The notes: generated by a model from the letters alone, not told the origin. A stretch of 64,000 nucleotides of DNA from Pseudomonas sp. RIT-PI-AD (GCF_025642785.1 NZ_JANZKU010000002.1:124001-188000), one strand, 5' to 3'; shown: positions 9,463-17,427, counted from the first letter of the stretch. A program made the numbers and translations.

Positions 9463-9704
9463 TCAGGCGCCCATCGGCTTTGGCCTCCAGTAATCCTGAT
9501 CAGCCTGCTCCCACGCCAAGGTGAAGGGAACATAAGGGTAGCCCGCACAGCCTCCGGCGCAGATCGATCCCAGCTCCCGCAAGTATTCCTGCGGTGCGCG
9601 TCAGGCCAGTCCCCTTCGGCCCGGTCGGCATCGGCATGAGCCGTCATCGCCAGTGGGTTGACGGCCAATGTGATGGCGATGGCTATGGCGAGCACCTTGG
9701 TCAT
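9463..9704 (-). pseudogene. Small exported protein of about 80 residues with a frameshift
   Basis: From ATG 9704 (AGGA upstream) there is a clean signal peptide, MTKVLAIAIAITLAVNPLAM up to an AHADA cleavage site. After residue about 34 the frame runs into poor-quality sequence that overlaps the oxidoreductase gene. Restoring one base near 9601-9603 switches to a frame with natural composition (QEYLRELGSICAGGCAGYPY, then FTLAWEQADQDYW) that ends at a stop at 9463. I infer a one-base deletion in a small Cys-containing exported protein of unknown function. A sequencing error would give the same picture. Confidence 0.5.
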
Positions 9705-9796
9705 GGGCATTCCTTCGGTCTTTTCGATGCCAAAACATCTCGCCAGCCTTCCTGGCCACCAGGCACTCGGAGCGAGTCGGCATCACCGCCTTAATT

Positions 9797-9814
9797 GTAC
9801 ATAAATATACGTAC
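9797..9814. promoter_or_regulatory. 18-bp palindromic operator, copy 2
   Basis: GTACATAAATATACGTAC is a near-perfect palindrome that extends by TT and AA on its flanks. It differs at three positions from the site at 7836-7853. It lies between the small exported-protein gene (minus) and the flavin-oxidoreductase remnant (plus), so it could have served either promoter. Confidence 0.6.
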
Positions 9815-9961
9815 AATCGAACAGTACCTATTGTGGAATTCCCGGATATGGCGCTTCCACGCCGCCGCGACGGGTCGAAAGGCCACGTTTTCCGCCTTCC
9901 TTCCTACCGGCCCGGCCGGGCAGCCGCACGCCCTCCCTGGCCCACCTCGAAAGGACCTTCC

Positions 9962-10577
9962 ATGCAATTCGGCATCTATTCCGTGGGCGACGTGACTCGT
10001 GACCCACCAACGGCACCACGCCCAGCGAAGCCGAGCCTATCCAGACGGTGATCCAGATCGCCCGCAAGGCCGAGGAAATCGGCATGGACGTGTTCACCAC
10101 CGGAGAGCACCACAATCCGCCCTTCATCACGCCCGCGCCACCGGTCACGCTGGCCTACATCGCCGCGCAGACCCAGCGCATCATCCTGTCCACCGCCACC
10201 ACGCTGATCACCACCCACAACCCGGTGCGCCTGGCCGAGGAACACGCGCGGCTGCAACATCTGACGGGCGGGTGCGTGGACTGATGCTCGGGCGTGGCAA
10301 CAGTTCGCCGGCATATCCCTGGTTCGGCAAGCGCATCGGCGAGCCCGTACCGTTGGCACTGGAGAACTACAACTTGCTGCACCGCTTCTGGCGCGCGGAA
10401 GCCGTCGACTGACAAGGCCAGCACCGTACGGCATTGCAAGGCTTCACATCGACCCCGCGCCCGCTCGATGGCGTGCCGCCGTTCGTCTGGCAGGCCTCCA
10501 TCCGCACGCCGGAGTTCGCCGAACAGGCCGCCTTGCAAGCAGTGGCCCACGCGAGTGGTGAGGCGGACGCGCGCTGA
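9962..10577 (+). pseudogene. LLM-class flavin-dependent oxidoreductase, degraded
   Basis: The start is good (AAGGA before ATG 9962; MQFGIYSVGDVTRDP) and the product clearly follows the luciferase-like monooxygenase family: QIARKAEEIGMDVFTTGEHH, LMLGRGNSSPAYPWFGK and LQGFTSTPRPLDGVPPFVW. The frame breaks three times: a one-base loss around 10003, another near 10281 (between VD and LMLGRGN), and a Trp-to-stop change at 10410-10412. The C-terminal half expected for a protein of about 340 residues is missing; after 10550 the sequence diverges and joins an unrelated gene remnant. It cannot make an active enzyme. Confidence 0.85.
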
Positions 10578-10599
10578 GCGCCACCGTGTCCGCCCGGTA

Positions 10600-10945
10600 C
10601 GCCGCTGACGACCCCAGCAATGCAACAATGCGAGCAGCGTTTCCAGCGCAATCGACTCGGCGATCAGGCGGTTGCCTTCGTCGTCGGGATGCAGGTGGTC
10701 GCCGGCGTCGAGATCGGCACGCAGACGCTACGCGTCGTCCGGGTCGCGCAGCAGCACGTCGAGGTCGATGACGGCGGCGAATTCCTTGGCATTCGGCATC
10801 AGGCATTGACCTGTTGCCGCACAGCCTTTTTCTAGGGCGTGAAAAAATCTCGAACGGCGAATCCGCAAACGCACCCTTGAATGTCGTCAGCGTAACGCCC
10901 CACCAGCGGCACGCCACGCCCACTGGCGTGAGCCACCAACTCCAT
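10600..10945 (-). pseudogene. SGNH/GDSL-type hydrolase remnant (C-terminal part)
   Basis: Reading the minus strand with frame corrections gives MELVAHASGRGVPLVG, VTLTTFKGAF, AVRQQVNA, MPNAKEFAAVIDLDVLLRDP, and LDAGDHLHPDDEGNRLIAE. This is the C-terminal third of a GDSL esterase, including the catalytic Asp-x-x-His (DHLHP). There is at least one frameshift near 10880-10900, a base loss at the NA/MPNA junction, and a TAG stop after RDPDDA. No N-terminal part is visible upstream. The fragment faces the flavin-oxidoreductase remnant tail-to-tail. Confidence 0.7.
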
Positions 10946-11332
10946 TGAGTTGATATCGATTTTGCATCACTCGAAATTCAGCAAGCTTAAATAATCATTA
11001 AGCGAGCTTGACTTGGTATTTCAGCATGCTTAACATACGACCTACCTAGCACGGTGTCCTGACCCCTTCCGGGCCAAGCTCTTTAACAATTCGGAATCAC
11101 CCAAATGCGCATACCTTCGGCCGTATAGCGATAAGGCCGAGAACGGCGGAGCGCATGCCCAAGAGGCCCACGGAAATCGGTACCCGCCGATCTCTCGAGA
11201 TCCAGCCGATAAGGGCCGCATAACCGAGCCGGTATCCCGGTGCCCATTCAACGAGTGGTCAGCGGGATGTAGGCGCCTGCATCACCTTGCCGGCCAAAGA
11301 AGGCCATCAATCCAGAAATTAGGAGTTGGAAA
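10946..11332. promoter_or_regulatory. Long leader of the PL7 gene with an inverted repeat and a boxA-like element
   Basis: This gene-free stretch precedes the alginate-lyase-like gene. It holds an AT-rich inverted repeat at 10985-11003 (GCTTAA / TTAAGC arms) and, at 11078-11089, GCTCTTTAACAA, identical to the boxA antitermination element of rRNA leaders. No rRNA gene follows. AGGAG lies before the ATG at 11333. A transcript starting near the repeat would have a leader of roughly 300 bases; that is inference. Confidence 0.4.
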
Positions 11333-12007
11333 ATGCCCGTAAATATCAGCAACCTTACCCTCTCGGTCCCCGCGCCCCGGTCGGCTGAAAATCCCGTAGC
11401 CGTCTTGGTGTCGGGCGCCGAAGCGCTGGCGAAATACCCTCAATTCGTCGCGGCGCTGCCGGGCGGCTCCGTCCGCCTGTCCGCCCCAACGAAGGCGGCG
11501 ACCACCGAAAGCGTCAAGCGCACCCGTTGCGAGTGGCGGGAAAACGATTACTGGTCTCTCGACAGCGCCCCTGATCATTGGAGCAAGCAGGAGATGATGC
11601 TCACCAAGATCAACAGCGAAGAGCGGGTCGTCATCGCCCAGGCGCATGTCAAGAACAGCGATCGGCCATTGCTCAAGGTGTTCTGGGACGCCGGCACCGT
11701 CACCATGGGATATCGCCTCAAATACAATGACAAAGACCCCCAGAACGTCGATTTACTGACCGGCGTGGAGCTGAACCAGACGTTCGAAGTCGTCGTACAC
11801 CTGAGCTCCACCGGTGCGCTGACGGTTCGACCTTCGCTCAACGGCAAGGGCAAAGCCAGCGTCGAACTGCAACTCGACTCGTCCTGGACCAAACAGAAAC
11901 TGGTGTTCCACGGAGGCATCTACAACCAGGTCGCCTACGATGACCACACCTCGCCCGACGATGGCACTGTCTGCGTCATCAGCCGCCTCACCCTCGCCCA
12001 CGAATGA
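11333..12007 (+). CDS. Polysaccharide lyase family 7 (alginate lyase-like) protein
   Basis: The 224-residue protein shows the PL7 jelly-roll motifs in order: an Arg-containing RTRCEWREND strand (family RxE-type motif, about residue 62), QAH at about residue 102 in place of the usual QIH, and a C-terminal KLVFHGGIYNQ strand matching the YxKxGxYxQ motif. In that last motif the first Tyr is Phe and the Lys is His. PL7 enzymes cleave alginate by beta-elimination. There is no signal peptide, which is unusual for a lyase meant to act on extracellular or periplasmic alginate. ATG 11333 has AGGAG upstream and a strong terminator follows, so it is transcribed alone. Confidence 0.8.
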   Translation: MPVNISNLTLSVPAPRSAENPVAVLVSGAEALAKYPQFVAALPGGSVRLSAPTKAATTESVKRTRCEWRENDYWSLDSAPDHWSKQEMMLTKINSEERVVIAQAHVKNSDRPLLKVFWDAGTVTMGYRLKYNDKDPQNVDLLTGVELNQTFEVVVHLSSTGALTVRPSLNGKGKASVELQLDSSWTKQKLVFHGGIYNQVAYDDHTSPDDGTVCVISRLTLAHE

Positions 12008-12044
12008 CGTAAGCTGATTCACCGCGACGACAGCGGTTGGAACA

Positions 12045-12076
12045 AAAAAGGGCGATCCCCAGGGATCGCCCTTTTT
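12045..12076 (+). terminator. Rho-independent terminator after the PL7 gene
   Basis: A perfect 10-bp stem GGGCGATCCC / GGGATCGCCC with a two-base loop is followed by TTTTT and preceded by an A-run, so it could work on both strands. It starts about 40 bases after the stop codon. Confidence 0.85.
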
Positions 12077-12079
12077 CAT

Positions 12080-12862
12080 ATCCGCTCCGGCAACCGGCTC
12101 CATAGCCCTGCTCGCGGACGGCTTTCATATGGCTACCCATGCCGGCGCCTTGGGGATCGCTGCTGCGGCGTATACCTATGCCAAACGAAATGCACTCAGT
12201 GCTCGCTACAGCGTTGGCACCGGTAAAGTCGGAGACCTTGGCGGCTTCGCATCGGCGCTGATTCTGGGACTGGTTTCCCTGGGAATCGCTATAGAGTCCG
12301 TGTTTCGCTTGCTTCAGCCTAAGAATGTCGGATTCGGCACAGCCACGCTCATCGCAGTCGCCGGCCTCGCCCTCAACATCGTAAGCGCGTTACTGCTTGG
12401 TCACGGCCATAGCCATGATCATGGTCGTCACGGCGACGATAACAATCTCGGGTCCGCATACACGTGATGGCTGATGCCTCGACGTCCGTCCTTGCCATCG
12501 CCGCCCTGCTCGCCGGGCGCTATCTGGGCTGGGTATGGCTCGATCCCGCCATGGGTGTCGTCGGCGCCATTGTGATCGCGCGCGCGATGGGCCTGGACCC
12601 TGATGGGCGCGACTGCTGGCGTTCTGCTGGAGCAGACCGACGATCCTGTCGCGGAGGAAATCCGCGAGCGGGTGGAGCAGCCAGGCGACGCCAAAATCAC
12701 TGACCTGCACGTCTGGCGTGTAGGTCCCGCAGCCCGTGCTGCCATAGTGAGTGTTGTGGGTGAAGCTACGACGAACGCAGATACATCCGCGAACGGCTGA
12801 AGCCGATACACGAGGTTAGTCATCTCACGATTGAATTTCGAGCGGCCTCGTCTCCTGCATAG
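12080..12862 (+). pseudogene. CDF-family metal cation exporter, degraded
   Basis: Pieces in different frames line up with one CDF (CzcD/ZitB-like) protein: SIALLADGFHMATHAGALG (the metal-site HxxxD-like helix), LGHGHSHDHGRHGDDNN (His-rich loop), MADASTSVLAIAALL (second metal-site helix), TDDPVAEEIRERVEQPGDAK, then ITDLHVWRVGP, and RERLKPIHEVSHLTIEFRAA. There are breaks near 12463, 12600 and 12783. The N-terminus is lost: the family region begins right at the upstream terminator. The gene would have exported Zn/Co/Cd; it is no longer functional. Confidence 0.82.
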
Positions 12863-13142
12863 CACCTCCCCCCGGTGCCTCGCCCTTACGTGGGTCCGAT
12901 TGCTGCGGGCCTCACGAACGGAGGCCCTTATCCTCTCTCCCTGCAATGCGGCCAGGGCTGCGTGCGGATCAGTGCAGCACCTATTTGGCGATTCAGTGAG
13001 GTAACCAAGTCAATTGCCCTTCCTTGGCGGTCAATGTGGACGATCAGCCTAGGAGGGATGTCGTCAGCAGGATGACGTTTCTACGGCAACGCCGCCGAAT
13101 CGGTTACCGTGGCGGCTCACCCAAGAAGAAGGTCGCCCGGGT
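12863..13142. other. Intergenic; right part is homologous to the region before the second module copy
   Basis: No gene is seen. From about 13070 the bases match those at about 13985-14060 (both contain CGCCGCCGAATCGG followed by a conserved CGTGGCG), showing that the tandem duplication begins before the start codons. Confidence 0.55.
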
Positions 13143-13328
13143 ATGGAAAACGTCTCCGCCCCAACTGCCGCCGTAGGCGGGGCATTAAGAAAAGCGATAC
13201 GGCAGCAGCTTCCCGACGACCATGAGGGCGATATTTTCGTCAGGGTAGAAGGTGAGATGCACGGCGCCATCGGGAAAGAGGCTTCGTTTGCTGGCCGCAT
13301 CATGCACCGGTCGGAGTACCAACCATGA
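13143..13328 (+). CDS. Unknown protein A, short copy (61 residues) of duplicated module
   Basis: I do not recognise a family. The protein starts MENVSAP, like the 184-residue protein at 14061 (MENVSVP), and its C-terminal half aligns with the end of that protein (QLPDDHEGDIFVRVEGEMHG against NLPYYHAGDLVISAEGEASG). The middle portion, including the glycine-rich stretch of the long copy, is absent, so this is either an internally deleted copy or a short natural variant. Its TGA overlaps the ATG of the next gene (ATGA), indicating translational coupling. Confidence 0.55.
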   Translation: MENVSAPTAAVGGALRKAIRQQLPDDHEGDIFVRVEGEMHGAIGKEASFAGRIMHRSEYQP

Positions 13329-13576
13329 TCCTTTATACCGCCCTGGCCATCGCGCTGGGGCTGGCACTGTGCGCGATGATCGACCGGTTGCCTGCCAAGC
13401 GACTGCGTATCGCCACCTCGCTTGTATCTCTGGCATCTGGCGCAGGGATGGCCTTCATGTCACACACAGATGCTGGTTTCGCGTTCGGCATGGCCTTGCT
13501 CGGGGCAGGGATCGGCTCGCTGGCACCAGAGCGCCCTGAGCCCCCGAAGTGGCGTAGGCCTGACGGACCTGAATGA
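13325..13576 (+). CDS. Unknown small membrane protein B, copy 1 (83 residues)
   Basis: An 83-residue protein with two to three hydrophobic segments (TALAIALGLALCAMI; IATSLVSLASGAGMAFM; FGMALLGAGIGSLA) and a short polar tail PEPPKWRRPDGPE. It has the same length and the same kind of tail as the protein at 14602-14853 (KPPEWRKPGDPD). It is coupled to the upstream A gene through ATGA. The pairing with A suggests a two-component function; none is known to me. Confidence 0.6.
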   Translation: MILYTALAIALGLALCAMIDRLPAKRLRIATSLVSLASGAGMAFMSHTDAGFAFGMALLGAGIGSLAPERPEPPKWRRPDGPE

Positions 13577-13618
13577 CCGACTGGACCGCAACACGTTCAG
13601 CGCGCTTTTTTATCCCGC

Positions 13619-13936
13619 TTAGCATTTCGTCATGTCGATTTTCTTCGCCTCGGCCTGTGCCCCTCGTCGCCATTCGTTACCCAGCCTCCGAAGATCCTCA
13701 CCGTTTCGACCTCTACCCTCCAGCACCTGGCGCAGCCGGTACCGTTCGAGCGCAGCGGCCTTCTCCCTTAGTTTATCTCCCGCTCCTCGCGGCCCAGCCT
13801 CGCCAGGTTGCACGCCATCGCGCCCTATCTCGTCTTCCACAGCTGATCGATCCGGGTTATGTAGCTCCCGCTCGTCAGTCATCCCCATTCCGGCGCCATC
13901 AGACCCAGGCCGTGGCGGTTCGGACGTCAATGTCAT
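13619..13936 (-). other. Possible minus-strand gene or remnant between the two module copies
   Basis: An open frame of 105 codons has charged, helix-like composition in its C-terminal half (REKAAALERYRLRQVLEG, NEWRRGAQAEAKKIDMTKC), better than the opposite strand, where the same stretch is Ser/Pro/Arg-rich. I cannot assign a family or a convincing ribosome site. It may be the tail of a larger gene cut by the duplication. Confidence 0.3.
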
Positions 13937-14060
13937 CTCCGATCAATCGATCCCTTCCGGTCACTATTTCCTGCCTTGTCCGGCGGCTGTGACACGCGTC
14001 TACGACAGCGCCGCCGAATCGGCTATCGTGGCGCACTTCAAGGAAGGAAGTCATCTGGAC

Positions 14061-14615
14061 ATGGAAAACGTCTCTGTCCCCATCGTGGGACCTGGCGGCA
14101 TTACTGGCCGCCGTACCACCGTCGAGCTCTGCTGCCGCCCCTACACGACCGCAGCCATCAACCGAACGATCTTCCACGCAAATGGCGTCGTGAACAGCGA
14201 AGCTGTGTTCGCGGCTGAGCGCATGCTGGACCACATGGTGTCTGGGATGGCGCGAGCCGATAGTCGACCGGTGAAGGTGCACATCGCTGTTATCGGCCCG
14301 CTGACCGCCATTCAGGCCAACGCCCTCAATGACGCCAGTGTCTCCCTGAGCATGCAGGCAGGGACGCTCGTCGGCATCGCCAGCGGCGGGGCGCTAAAGC
14401 TGGTTCTTCCAGGCCCTTTCGGCACCAAGGTCGGCGGCTTTGCTGGAACCTCCCTGGGCAAAGCGACTCAATCGCACGTCCGCCGCAACCTGCCCTATTA
14501 TCACGCCGGCGATTTGGTCATCAGCGCGGAAGGGGAAGCCAGCGGCGGCATCGGCCCCCAACACTCTTACGGCGCCTCGCAAATTCTCCAGCGGACTGCT
14601 TATGACGGTATATGA
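14061..14615 (+). CDS. Unknown protein A', long copy (184 residues) with glycine-zipper-like segment
   Basis: The protein has no family I recognise. It begins MENVSVP, has a mixed N-terminal half (VNSEAVFAAERMLDHMVSG; PVKVHIAVIGPLTAIQANAL), then a Gly-rich hydrophobic stretch of about 35 residues (GTLVGIASGGALKLVL; KVGGFAGTSLGKA) spaced like glycine zippers of membrane-inserting proteins, and a C-terminal domain shared with the short copy at 13143. I chose ATG 14061 because homology with the first copy starts there; the open frame upstream is low-complexity. It overlaps the next gene by 14 bases. Confidence 0.6.
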   Translation: MENVSVPIVGPGGITGRRTTVELCCRPYTTAAINRTIFHANGVVNSEAVFAAERMLDHMVSGMARADSRPVKVHIAVIGPLTAIQANALNDASVSLSMQAGTLVGIASGGALKLVLPGPFGTKVGGFAGTSLGKATQSHVRRNLPYYHAGDLVISAEGEASGGIGPQHSYGASQILQRTAYDGI

Positions 14616-14853
14616 CCTGCTGGCTTTCCCGCTGGTTGCTGCTCTGTATTGGGCGGCCACCTTAGCGCCACCTGGAGGCTGGCGCCTTATACTCTGCGCC
14701 GGCTACCTCGTCTGTGGCGTTGCTCTACCCTTCTTTCCTCATAACGAGCTCACCGCATCCTTATCGCTGGCGCTGTGCGTAGCTGCCGTGATCGCCTGCC
14801 GCCTTGAATCCGCCAAGCCGCCAGAATGGCGTAAGCCTGGCGATCCGGACTGA
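14602..14853 (+). CDS. Unknown small membrane protein B', copy 2 (83 residues)
   Basis: Exactly as long as its counterpart at 13325-13576, with hydrophobic segments (LLAFPLVAALYWAATLA; LILCAGYLVCGVALPFF; LSLALCVAAVIAC) and the tail KPPEWRKPGDPD. Sequence similarity outside the tail is low, so the two copies have diverged for long or under diversifying pressure. It overlaps the end of A' by 14 bases, implying coupled translation. Confidence 0.6.
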   Translation: MTVYDLLAFPLVAALYWAATLAPPGGWRLILCAGYLVCGVALPFFPHNELTASLSLALCVAAVIACRLESAKPPEWRKPGDPD

Positions 14854-15027
14854 GCTACCCCGCGGCGCCCGGCCACAAGGCATTTAAGCGGCCTTTATCC
14901 CGCTCCACACTCTTTGCGGTCGATAAACGCAATACCACCGTTCGATGCGAGACTACATGGATGCGTTCGCCGTCGTGGGCTGGTGTGTATGTGGAATAAC
15001 TACACGGACGGACTTGACCCTGCTCAT

Positions 15028-15300
15028 TCAAGCCTCCTCGCGGTCAATCAAATAAATGCGTGTTCCATTTTTTGTTTGACCTACCCAATCAGGGCCTGGC
15101 CCGGGTTTTGAGTAAAACGAGTGTCCGGTGTCATATACACTTCTAGACCTAACACTCCAGTAGCTCTCCCAATCGGAGCACGCCATATCTACGCATTCAG
15201 CGGGCAGACCGCTAGCCTGACAATTGGCTTCTACAAATGCCTCTATCTCCTCATAAACTTCATCTGAAGTGAGATCAGGTCGGCTTCTCTTGTATTTCAT
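15028..15300 (-). CDS. Hypothetical protein of 90 residues
   Basis: ATG 15300 has AGGA eight bases upstream and the codon use is AT-richer than the surroundings, which suggests a transferred gene. The protein is acidic at the N-terminus (LTSDEVYEEIEAFVEANC), has four Cys-free aromatic patches in the centre (DWESYWSVRSRSVYDTGHSFY) and ends with GPGPDWVGQTKNGTRIYLID. No signal peptide or membrane segment. I do not recognise a family. It stands alone between the duplicated module and phage-like remnants. Confidence 0.6.
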   Translation of the reverse strand: MKYKRSRPDLTSDEVYEEIEAFVEANCQASGLPAECVDMACSDWESYWSVRSRSVYDTGHSFYSKPGPGPDWVGQTKNGTRIYLIDREEA

Positions 15301-15359
15301 ATGACTCTTCCTAGATACATTCCAAGCCTGATTTAGGGTAGTTCGGTTTGTGTCACCTC

Positions 15360-15763
15360 CTATACCGACCGTAAATCAAACTCAGCTGACCACGCCATCG
15401 GCGGCATCATCGCCACCAGTTCCTCCTGGGTCGGCACAGCGCGGGCGTCCTTCCTCACCTCGGATAACCCACCCCTCAGCAGCAGTCGCACCACTCGACG
15501 CCCACCTGCCCTCGGCTCGGAATTCGGGTTGGTGCTGGTGGCCAGGTGCGCAGCGACAGTACGCCGTCGTAGTTGCGCTCGCTGGCGATGCCGTCCATCC
15601 AACGCTATACCGCCGCAGTCATCCGGCTAACCAACACTGCTTCGACCTCGGCCGGGTCCTGCGGCGTGAACGACAGTCGCGTCAGGTCCACGCCCATTGC
15701 GGCGATCGCCTCGAGACTGTCGCCTTCGCAAAGGAATTCGTCGTCCGTCAGTATCGTTTTCAT
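15360..15763 (-). pseudogene. Phage tail-fibre-assembly-like protein, frameshifted
   Basis: ATG 15763 opens MKTILTDDEFLCEGDSLEAI and continues to a stop near 15605. Past that stop the same reading gives GIASERNYDGVLSLRTW, and in another frame LSEVRKDARAVPTQEELVAMMPPMAW. These three parts are in the order seen in small phage/pyocin tail proteins of the tail-assembly or DUF4376 kind, whose ends read like ERGYDGILSL and PTVEELLAxLPxMxW. There is an in-frame stop near 15605 and a frameshift near 15530. Family assignment is by motif recollection and moderate. Confidence 0.55.
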
Positions 15764-16336
15764 GGTTTGAGCCCATTCCTGCTCGGGATGGGCGATCGAT
15801 GCAGGCCGACATCGGCAACGCCGGTGGAGAACAACGGCATGGCGATCTGGATGATCGAGTCCGGCGCGGCCGCTAGGTAAGGAAAGGCACTGTCGTAGCC
15901 GAGCGGCGTCCAGTCGTTTACACGCACTGTAGACGAAGCCCTCTGCGGCGGTGATCGGCGTGACTTCGGCACCAGCATGCCCGCCTTTGTAGTAAGGCAG
16001 CCACGAAGAGCGTACCGGTTCACCGGCGTATTCGGCGCCTCCTGCCAGTGAGTCAGCCCAAGTCAAAGAGATATTTCGCTGTCGGCCTCGCCGGTACTGA
16101 GATTGTAGGAGCGCTAAAGCTGGCCAACCCAGCCACACCATAATGGTGGCGGCCGGGAAAAATGCCGCCGAGGGGGGGTAGCGGTGAATACCGAGTCCTT
16201 GAAGCGGGTCCATGGACTCTTGAGATCCTGCCGTGCGGTATCCAACGTCCGCACCCTGCGCTGCCAACGCACGTAGCGATGCCTGTGAGGTGGCCACCTG
16301 GGTGACGAGGACTAGACCGCGACGTTGGAACGACAC
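15764..16336 (-). pseudogene. Degraded gene of unknown function upstream of the tail-protein remnant
   Basis: On the minus strand, natural-looking stretches appear in two frames: ISLTWADSLAGGAEYAGEPV with SWLPYYKGGHAGAEVTPITA, then after a shift near 15920 VNDWTPLGYDSAFPYLAAA and DSIIQIAMPLFSTGVADVG. The second stretch ends a few bases after the next gene's start. I infer a frameshifted gene, possibly a phage tail or secreted protein. No family is recognised. Confidence 0.35.
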
Positions 16337-16385
16337 CGATCAAGGCGTCTGATAGCATCTTCGCCGACTTTCAAAGGATTCCTCC

Positions 16386-16943
16386 ATGGGCAGCATACCG
16401 ACCTTCCATACCTCGCGACTCTTGCTGACGCCCCTTCAAGCTTCCGACGCCGCTGCCATCCAGCAGCTCTTCCCCCACTGGGAAGTGGTGCGTTATCTCG
16501 ACAGCCGAGTCCCGTGGCCCTATCCCGATGACGGTGCCGAGCAGTATGTGCAGAACGTCGTGCTGCCTGGTATCAGAGAGGGCAAGGAGTGGCACTGGAT
16601 GATCAGGCTTTCTGAAAAGCCCGAGCAGTGCATCGGCAGTATCAGTCTCTACGACCAGCCGAGAAACAATCGCGGTTTCTGGCTCTCGCCGCCCTGGCAG
16701 GGGCAGGGCTATATGCAAGAAGCCTGTGAGGTTATCAACCGTTTCTGGTTCGAGACGTTGCAGCGTCCGCTGATGCAGGTGCCCAAAGCCGTCGGCAACA
16801 CCGGCTCTCGAAGGGTGTCGGAGCGCGAGGGCATGCGGTTGATTGAAGTGACGGAGGGTAATTTCGTCAGCGGGTCGCTGGCCAAGGAAATCTGGGAGCT
16901 GCGGCGGGAAGATTGGTTAAATCACTCCGGCGTTAGGTCTTGA
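16386..16943 (+). CDS. GNAT-family N-acetyltransferase (RimJ/RimL type)
   Basis: The 185-residue protein starts with the typical TSRLLLTPLQASDAAAI strand-helix of RimJ/RimL-like acetyltransferases and contains a central IGSISLYD strand and the acetyl-CoA-binding loop region RGFWLSPPWQGQGYMQEA. AAGGA precedes ATG 16386. It transfers acetyl from acetyl-CoA to an amine; the substrate could be a protein N-terminus, an antibiotic or another small amine. It is monocistronic and lies in an accessory region. Confidence 0.85.
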   Translation: MGSIPTFHTSRLLLTPLQASDAAAIQQLFPHWEVVRYLDSRVPWPYPDDGAEQYVQNVVLPGIREGKEWHWMIRLSEKPEQCIGSISLYDQPRNNRGFWLSPPWQGQGYMQEACEVINRFWFETLQRPLMQVPKAVGNTGSRRVSEREGMRLIEVTEGNFVSGSLAKEIWELRREDWLNHSGVRS

Positions 16944-17427
16944 GCCATAGAGCCCGCTTGGCGCAGCGACTTGCCCGGATCGCCGGTAAACAGAACCGCT
17001 CTCTAGCTGGCAGAAGCAGGATTACAGCCCTCGTTATGCCGATGGTCCAGGCAACGCCTATTTCCACTGCGTCGGAGGCAGCGTGCCATTGATAGTCGCC
17101 AATGGAGGCGCGCGTATCGAGGTACGCGCGACCTGATGGAACAGCGGGCAAGTCATCGGGCCAGCGCCGCCGGACCAGATACACCCGGGGAAGCGCTCGG
17201 CGCTTGCATTACCTAATTATTCCCACGCCTCGCGCGCAGAGCATGGGTTGATTCGCTTGGGCCTGGGCTACAGCAAGCAGGAGTATCCCATCGAGCACGC
17301 CCAATCGCCGATGGACCATATCGACGAGAAATGACCCTGATACAGCGCGGAGGAATCCCCAACACCAAGCTGCAAACCGGCTTGAAACTCTGAACGCGGT
17401 GGCCGTTTTCCCAAAATATTCCCAAAA
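16944..17427. other. Intergenic, no intact gene
   Basis: About 480 bases between the acetyltransferase and the tRNA terminator hold only short frames without recognisable products. I looked for an integrase remnant or a copy of the tRNA 3' end, as expected at an island border, and saw neither. Confidence 0.45.

Noticed and set aside
10985..11003. Fur box or PvdS box in front of the PL7 gene
   Set aside because: TAATCATTA resembles half of a Fur box, but the other half does not match, and TAAAT there is followed by TGA rather than CGT at the required distance.
11078..11089. boxA element as evidence for an rRNA operon
   Set aside because: No 16S, 23S or 5S sequence follows; a protein gene does. 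I kept it only as a curious leader element.
16933..17184. 83-codon minus-strand open frame after the GNAT gene
   Set aside because: No ribosome site and mixed composition; it begins inside the end of the acetyltransferase region and matches nothing.
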